Source of the DNA: Streptomyces albidochromogenes
GTDB taxonomy: Bacteria > Actinomycetota > Actinomycetes > Streptomycetales > Streptomycetaceae
Assembly (NCBI RefSeq): GCF_005981925.1
Contig: NZ_VBVX01000007.1
Span: forward strand, 1 to 54,424
Reading direction: 5' to 3'
DNA: 54,424 nt
Part shown: one piece after another, positions 50,852-54,424 of the stretch
How positions within the stretch are numbered: position 1 is the stretch's first letter
How the letters are laid out: every line of letters starts with the position of its first letter
Notes under the pieces: generated by a model
Database searches by the model: none
Told to the model about the DNA's origin: nothing
The model's input: only the letters and a program-made list of their open reading frames with translations
Position numbers and translations under genes: made by a program

Positions 50852-50977
50852 ATGGAGATCGCAGTGGTGGGAATTGGATTCGAGGACAACATGCCAGCAA
50901 CGCTGGCTCTTGGCGGCATAGTTATCGCCATCGCATTCCTACTCGTCTACTGGCGATCCAAGCGAGAGAAGAAGTAA
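50852..50977 (+). CDS. 41-residue single-span membrane protein, candidate immunity to the RHS tip
   Basis: ATG 50852 follows GAGGGAGAAAG and lies 9 bases after the RHS stop. It encodes MEIAVVGIGFEDNMPATLAL then GGIVIAIAFLLVYWRSKREK K. A single membrane helix covers about residues 16-34 with a basic cytoplasmic tail (WRSKREKK). Position directly behind a polymorphic RHS toxin is the standard place for an immunity gene, and a membrane-embedded protector would suit a membrane-active tip. The family is not recognised. A related, apparently broken copy lies at 51252. Confidence 0.7.
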   Translation: MEIAVVGIGFEDNMPATLALGGIVIAIAFLLVYWRSKREKK

Positions 50978-51001
50978 CCGGACGCTCAGCCGCGTGAAGA
51001 C

Positions 51002-51036
51002 GGCGCCCACCCGACCCAGTGAGCAGGGTGGGCGCC
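51002..51036 (+). terminator. Terminator after the RHS/immunity unit
   Basis: GGCGCCCACCC and GGGTGGGCGCC form a perfect 11-base stem with a 13-base loop, 24 bases after the stop of the 41-residue gene. Confidence 0.8.
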
Positions 51037-51089
51037 ACTTGCGCACCTCCATGGTTCACCTCCGGGGGGCCGGTCGCAGTGGCGGCCGG

Positions 51090-51224
51090 CCCCGAGCCGT
51101 GTTCCGTAACAGGTTGCTGGTGGTCACTGCCAGGCGCCCCACTGTGGTGGGAGTTGCACGCTTCACGGGGGCCGAATACGCCGGGACCGCCGTCGAGAAT
51201 GCGGCAACTGACGCCTGGTCGTAA
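51090..51224 (+). pseudogene. Possible orphan RHS toxin-tip end
   Basis: A plus frame ends TGAEYAGTAVENAATDAWS at 51222-51224. It shares the order T-G-A, G-x-TA, T-x-x-W with the end of the RHS tip (TGAGIDIGYTALGYFGGAGI, TGGWL). It is followed 27 bases later by the second immunity-like frame, mirroring the toxin-immunity order of the intact pair. No start codon or RHS core precedes it. Short and divergent, so only suggestive. Confidence 0.3.
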
Positions 51225-51251
51225 GACCGGGGACCAAGAAGGGATCAGCGA

Positions 51252-51405
51252 GTGGAACTGGGGAGCACATACCTGCTAGCCAATGAAGGGCGCGTCATGC
51301 CCGAAGGCACTGCGGGACTTGTAATCTCTTTCGATAGCCATCGCTGCGCTTATGGCGATGATTATCTACGGAAGGTTCAGCCGCAAGCGCGGCCGCAGCG
51401 ACTGA
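51252..51405 (+). pseudogene. Second copy of the small membrane protein, frameshifted
   Basis: GTG 51252 follows AAGAAGGGATCAGCGA and opens MELGSTYLLANEGRVMPEGT, AGLVIS. The following frame continues SIAIAALMAMIIYGRFSRKR, GRSD and stops at 51405. Removing one T in the TTT near 51332 would give a protein of about 50 residues with one membrane helix and a basic tail. Its ME[IL] start, central MP and helix-plus-RKR layout parallel the 41-residue gene, suggesting a diverged, now broken immunity paralogue. Confidence 0.5.
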
Positions 51406-51452
51406 CGTCCTGTCTGACCAAGCCGTGCAGGCTCACCCAAGGGGGAGTCACG

Positions 51453-51931
51453 GTGACGCAATGGCAGGACCGCCGACTGGTCGGCGAAGCTCACGAACGG
51501 CAGGTCGCCGCCGCCCTGACGGCACGCGGCTGGACTGTCCACCCCTGCGGACAAGGCACCTACCCGCCCCCGTACGCGACGCCTTGAGCCGAACCCGCTC
51601 CGCCCTACGCCACTTCCCCGACCTGATCGCCGCCCGCGGCGCCGAACTCGTCACCATCGACGCCAAAGACCGCATGCCCAGCACCGACACCGACCGCTAC
51701 GCCATCAGCGCCGCCACCGTGAACGCCGGCCTGCTCTTCACAGCAGCCCACGCCCCCACCCCGCTGTACTACGTCTTCGGGAACCTGAAAGTCCTCACCC
51801 CGGCCGAAGTCGTCCACCGCACCGCCCACGCCCTGCGCCACCGCAGCGGGGCCTTTCACCTCGTTCGCACAGAGCGAGCCCACCGCTTCGACGATGTCTT
51901 CGGACCGGAAAGCACGCTGGCCGCCGCGTAG
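51453..51931 (+). pseudogene. Restriction-endonuclease-like (PD-(D/E)XK) protein, frameshifted
   Basis: GTG 51453 follows GGGGGAGTCACG. The first part VTQWQDRRLVGEAHERQVAA, ALTARGWTVHPCGQGTYPPP ends at a stop near 51587. The second part RDALSRTRSALRHFPDLIAA, RGAELVTIDAKDRMPST, PLYYVFGNLKVLTPAEVVHR is in the next frame to 51931. DLIAA...ELVTIDAKDR fits the PD-(D/E)XK nuclease core, and the two-part order matches restriction-endonuclease-like proteins of streptomycete plasmids and integrative elements. A one-base shift near 51567 breaks it. Confidence 0.65.
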
Positions 51932-52092
51932 TGGTCAGGCAGGCTGTACAGGAGCAGCGTGGCTTTGTCCGCCAGAACGGGAGTCGTTCGGATGGTGGGT
52001 GTTCCCGACTCGCCCCGGTCGCGGCGGGAGATGCGTACGTCGTCGTGCACCACGGTGCGCTCGGACCATGTCAGGGTTCCGGGAATCCTCAA
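51910..52092 (-). CDS. Possible small hypothetical protein or fragment
   Basis: The minus frame from TTG 52092 (MRIPGTLTWSERTVVHDDVR, ISRRDRGESGTPTIRTTPVL, ADKATLLLYSLPDHYAAA) is coding-like until about 51915, where it runs antisense to the nuclease pseudogene. It may be a gene whose 3' end was replaced. The family is unrecognised. Confidence 0.3.
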
Positions 52093-52129
52093 GCGGCTCG
52101 TCTGGTGGGGGCAAGTCGTCGCAGCGGGG

Positions 52130-52738
52130 TCAGCGGTAGGCGGCGAGGAAGACGCGGGTGCCGGTGGCGGCGTGGCGGTCGAGGTCGGCCTCGGTGTGCT
52201 GGGAGCGGCCGGTGAACATGGCCTTGTTCACCGGAATCCACAGCAGTAGCCCGGAGAAGTGGTTCGCGGCCAGGAGCGCGTCGTCGATGCGGAGCAGCCC
52301 CTGGTCAGACAGGCGCTGGAAGGTCGACGCCAGCGTGGCGAGCCCTCGCTCGAAGCCTCGTTCGTACCAGGCGGCGCCCAAGTCGGGAAAGGTGTCGGCG
52401 TTGGCGATGATCAGGCGCCGCAGCTGGATCACCTGGGGGTGAGTGAGGGTGGTCAGGAACTGGCGGGCGAGCCGAGTCAGGTTCTCTTCCAGGTTGTCGG
52501 CGTCGATCGGGATGCCGGCGAGCAGGTCGATTGCGGTGTCGAGCCGGTCGGTGGTGGCCAGGACGATGTCGGCGAAGAGCTTCTCCTTGTCGGCGAAGTG
52601 CTTGTAGACGGTTTGCTTGGAGACCGCGGCCAGTTTGGCGATGTCGTCCATGCTCGTCCCCGAGTACCCCTTGTCCAGGAACACGGTGGTCGCGGCGTCC
52701 ATGATCGCCTGGTGTTTGCGCGCCGACCTGCTGTCCAT
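52130..52738 (-). CDS. TetR/AcrR family transcriptional regulator
   Basis: 202 residues; ATG 52738 follows GGGAGTCGAAC. HTH residues about 10-55: ARKHQAIMDAATTVFLDKGY, GTSMDDIAKLAAVSKQTVYK, HFADKEKLFADIV. The C-terminal domain (LTHPQVIQLRRLIIANADTF, FERGLATLASTFQRLSDQGL, WIPVNKAMFTGR) is of the TetR_C_14/AefR-like type. Divergent from the hydrolase/reductase pair at 52876, with a strong palindrome in between; likely represses both directions. Confidence 0.92.
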   Translation of the reverse strand: MDSRSARKHQAIMDAATTVFLDKGYSGTSMDDIAKLAAVSKQTVYKHFADKEKLFADIVLATTDRLDTAIDLLAGIPIDADNLEENLTRLARQFLTTLTHPQVIQLRRLIIANADTFPDLGAAWYERGFERGLATLASTFQRLSDQGLLRIDDALLAANHFSGLLLWIPVNKAMFTGRSQHTEADLDRHAATGTRVFLAAYR

Positions 52739-52779
52739 GTTCGACTCCCTGCCACTGTTCAATCCGGCTCTCCTCCCGA

Positions 52780-52802
52780 GAGTACTGGACTGACCAGTAC
52801 TC
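52780..52802. promoter_or_regulatory. TetR operator, 9-base perfect arms
   Basis: GAGTACTGG-ACTGA-CCAGTACTC is a perfect inverted repeat. A further half-site-like GAGTACTGTACCGTCCAG follows at 52807-52824. Both lie in the 137-base divergent spacer between the TetR gene and the hydrolase gene. Confidence 0.75.
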
Positions 52803-52875
52803 AATCGAGTACTGTACCGTCCAGTTCCACAGTCGCGGAGCTTCCGCTCTGCACTGCACTTCGATGGGGGCTTTC

Positions 52876-53685
52876 ATGGACAAGGTGTTCTCGGCCGACG
52901 GCGCGACCATCGCCTTCGAGCAGCGGGGGTCGGGCCCCGCGGTGGTGCTCGTCGGCGGTGCGTTCATGACCCGCGGCGACTCCGCCGAACTCGCCGGTCT
53001 GCTGGCCGAGCGCTTCACGGTGATCACGTATGACCGAAGGGGCCGCGGCGACAGCGGGGACGGGCGGGCGTACGACGTGCGGCGCGAGATCGAGGACCTC
53101 GACGCGCTGATCCAGGGGCCCGCCGGCGGGTCGGCCATGGCCTTCGGCATGTCCTCGGGTGCCGTCCTCGCCCTGGATGCGGCCGCCGCACTGGGCGGCG
53201 CCGTGTCGCGCCTCGGGCTGTACGAGCCGCCGTTCGTCACCGACGACAGCCGGCCGCCGCTGCCTGCCGACTACGTGGAGCACCTGACGGAGCTCGTGCG
53301 CCGCGAGGCGTACGGGGACGCCGCCGCCTACTTCATGACGGCGGCGGTCGGCCTGCCCGACGAGGTCGTCGCGGGCATGCGCCAGGCCCCGTTCTGGGCG
53401 GGCATGGAAGCCGTCGCCAACACCCTCCCCTACGACGGCCGGATCATGGGCGACACCATGTCGGGGCGCCCCCTCCCGGTCGACCGCTGGGCGTCGGTGA
53501 CCGTGCCCGTCCTCGTCGGCAGCGGCGACGCGGGAGCATCCCACATGCTGGCCGGCGCACGGGAACTCGCCGCGGCGGGCGAGAACTTCATCCTGCGGGT
53601 CTTCCCGGGCGAGGAGCACACCATCGCCCCCGAGGCGCTGGCCCCGGCCCTGGCCGCCTTCTTCTCCGGGGAGCACGCGGCATGA
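52876..53685 (+). CDS. Alpha/beta hydrolase
   Basis: 269 residues from ATG 52876 (GGGGG five bases upstream); ATG 52864 in frame is an alternative. VFSADGATIAFEQRGSGPAV, oxyanion region VLVGGAF, ITYDRRGRGDSGDGRAYDVR, nucleophile S93 in GMSSG, and a C-terminal catalytic histidine in PGEEHTIAPEAL. Small soluble hydrolases of this type (about 260-270 residues) are common TetR targets in Streptomyces. The substrate is unknown. The stop overlaps the next start (ATGA), so translation is coupled to the reductase-like gene. Confidence 0.9.
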   Translation: MDKVFSADGATIAFEQRGSGPAVVLVGGAFMTRGDSAELAGLLAERFTVITYDRRGRGDSGDGRAYDVRREIEDLDALIQGPAGGSAMAFGMSSGAVLALDAAAALGGAVSRLGLYEPPFVTDDSRPPLPADYVEHLTELVRREAYGDAAAYFMTAAVGLPDEVVAGMRQAPFWAGMEAVANTLPYDGRIMGDTMSGRPLPVDRWASVTVPVLVGSGDAGASHMLAGARELAAAGENFILRVFPGEEHTIAPEALAPALAAFFSGEHAA

Positions 53686-54299
53686 GCACGGTATTCGCGA
53701 GCCTGAGCATGTCCCTCGACGGCTTCGTCGCGGGCCCGAACTCTCACCCCCGAAACCCCCTGGGCGACGGCGGCCTGCGCATTCACGAGTGGGCCGAGGC
53801 GGCCGAGGCATGGCGGGAACGCCAGAGCATGACCGGCGGCACCGGCGGCAACCAGGACGACGACATCGTGCGGGCGACCTTCGAGCGCGCCGGGGCCTAC
53901 ATCATGGGCCGCCGCATGTTCGACGAAGGTGAGGCAGGCTGGCCCGACCCACCGCCGTTCCGCGCGCCCGTGTTCGTCCTCACCCACACCCCGCGTGAGC
54001 CGTGGGTGAGGCAGGGCGGCACCACCTTCCACTTCGTCACCGAGGGCCCCGAATCCGCGCTGGCCCTCGCCCGCGAGGCCGCCGGGGAGAAGGACGTCCA
54101 GGTCTCCGGGGGCGCCGACTCCGTGCGGCAGTACCTCACCGCCGGGCTCCTGGACGAACTGGAACTCCACCTGGCCCCGGTGATTCTCGGCGCGGGCACC
54201 CGTCTCCTAGACGGTGTCTCGCCCGAGCTGCGCCTGGAGCCCGTACGCACGGTCGGCTCGCCGAAGGTGACCCACGTGACATACCGGATCACCGGATGA
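53682..54299 (+). CDS. Dihydrofolate reductase family protein (RibD C-terminal domain)
   Basis: 205 residues from ATG 53682, overlapping the hydrolase stop. MSTVFASLSMSLDGFVAGPN is the typical RibD_C/DHFR-like opening. GAYIMGRRMFDEGEAGWPDP, APVFVLTHTPREPWVRQGGT, VQVSGGADSVRQYLTAGLLD and ELELHLAPVILGAGTRLLDG complete the NAD(P)H-binding fold. These proteins are reductases of unknown substrate rather than true DHFR. Co-expressed with the hydrolase under the divergent TetR. Confidence 0.92.
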   Translation: MSTVFASLSMSLDGFVAGPNSHPRNPLGDGGLRIHEWAEAAEAWRERQSMTGGTGGNQDDDIVRATFERAGAYIMGRRMFDEGEAGWPDPPPFRAPVFVLTHTPREPWVRQGGTTFHFVTEGPESALALAREAAGEKDVQVSGGADSVRQYLTAGLLDELELHLAPVILGAGTRLLDGVSPELRLEPVRTVGSPKVTHVTYRITG

Positions 54300-54385
54300 G
54301 GCGTTCGGTGCCGTGAGCGGCATCCGGGGCATGTCGGCGGCATGCTTCTTGGAGCGGCCTTCGCCCCTGTGAGGAGCGCACCCTG

Positions 54386-54424
54386 GTGAAGCCCGCGAAG
54401 GACCCACCCGGCTGGGGCGGGGCG
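54386..54424 (+). CDS. Possible start of a further gene, cut by window edge
   Basis: GTG 54386 lies nine bases after GAGGAG and opens VKPAKDPPGWGGA to the window end. Thirteen codons are too few for identification; it could equally be a chance frame. Confidence 0.25.
   Translation, partial: MKPAKDPPGWGGA

Overview
The window reads as chromosomal DNA of a high-GC actinomycete, almost certainly Streptomyces or a close relative. The support is the strong G/C preference at third codon positions, frequent GTG/TTG starts, and a gene set typical of that genus: an F420-type LLM oxidoreductase, many TetR regulators, SpoIIE-type phosphatases with a free-standing HATPase, an ECF sigma factor with a CU044_5270-type partner, a CU044_2847/trypsin/STAND operon, and IS5-family elements. 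It looks like an accessory, arm-type region rather than core genome. Complete genes are interspersed with truncated or frameshifted ones, and at least ten insertion-sequence remnants are present. No rRNA, tRNA or CRISPR array was seen.

Layout. 1-9.9 kb: two regulator/enzyme divergons (LLM oxidoreductase/TetR and NmrA-like/TetR), a lipoprotein, an intact SpoIIE phosphatase and a broken one. 9.9-13.9 kb: IS5-family wreckage that has cut a DNA glycosylase gene. 14-16 kb: a hypothetical gene, a long perfect palindrome, the tail of a WXG100 gene and a broken Ku gene. 16.3-17.9 kb: a secreted ricin-lectin plus aerolysin-like protein. 18-25.6 kb: IS fragments around an intact membrane protein, a DUF1871-like gene, an adenylate kinase paralogue and a threonine/serine dehydratase. 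25.6-27.2 kb: the ECF sigma factor and its CU044_5270 partner, with an IS ending exactly at the partner's stop codon. 27.6-29.5 kb: an IS5-type element with inverted repeats that encloses a DUF1963-like passenger gene. 29.6-36.4 kb: a PIMT-like methyltransferase pair, then the CU044_2847 (trypco1) and trypsin-nSTAND1-propeller operon, both preceded by TGCGCA repeats. 36.4-42 kb: a truncated ABC exporter, dienelactone hydrolase, an ISL3 fragment, a membrane protein, AraC/DoxX and a HEPN fragment. 42-44.7 kb: a phage-like group (XRE membrane protein, small membrane protein, endonuclease VII-like HNH protein). 45-54.4 kb: HATPase, MarR, a large RHS protein with a hydrophobic tip and a tiny membrane protein behind it, a broken nuclease, and a TetR/hydrolase/reductase divergon.

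Themes. Three conflict-type modules stand out. The RHS protein ends in a glycine-rich, almost uncharged tip and is followed 9 bases later by a 41-residue single-span membrane protein (a candidate toxin/immunity pair), with a decayed second copy downstream. The trypco1 + protease-NTPase-propeller operon belongs to a known class of NTP-dependent conflict systems, and here it shares candidate operators with an adjacent methyltransferase operon. The third module is the lectin/aerolysin-like secreted protein. Many genes carry what look like single-base frameshifts, so either decay is widespread or the assembly has residual indels. This affects how the pseudogene calls should be read.
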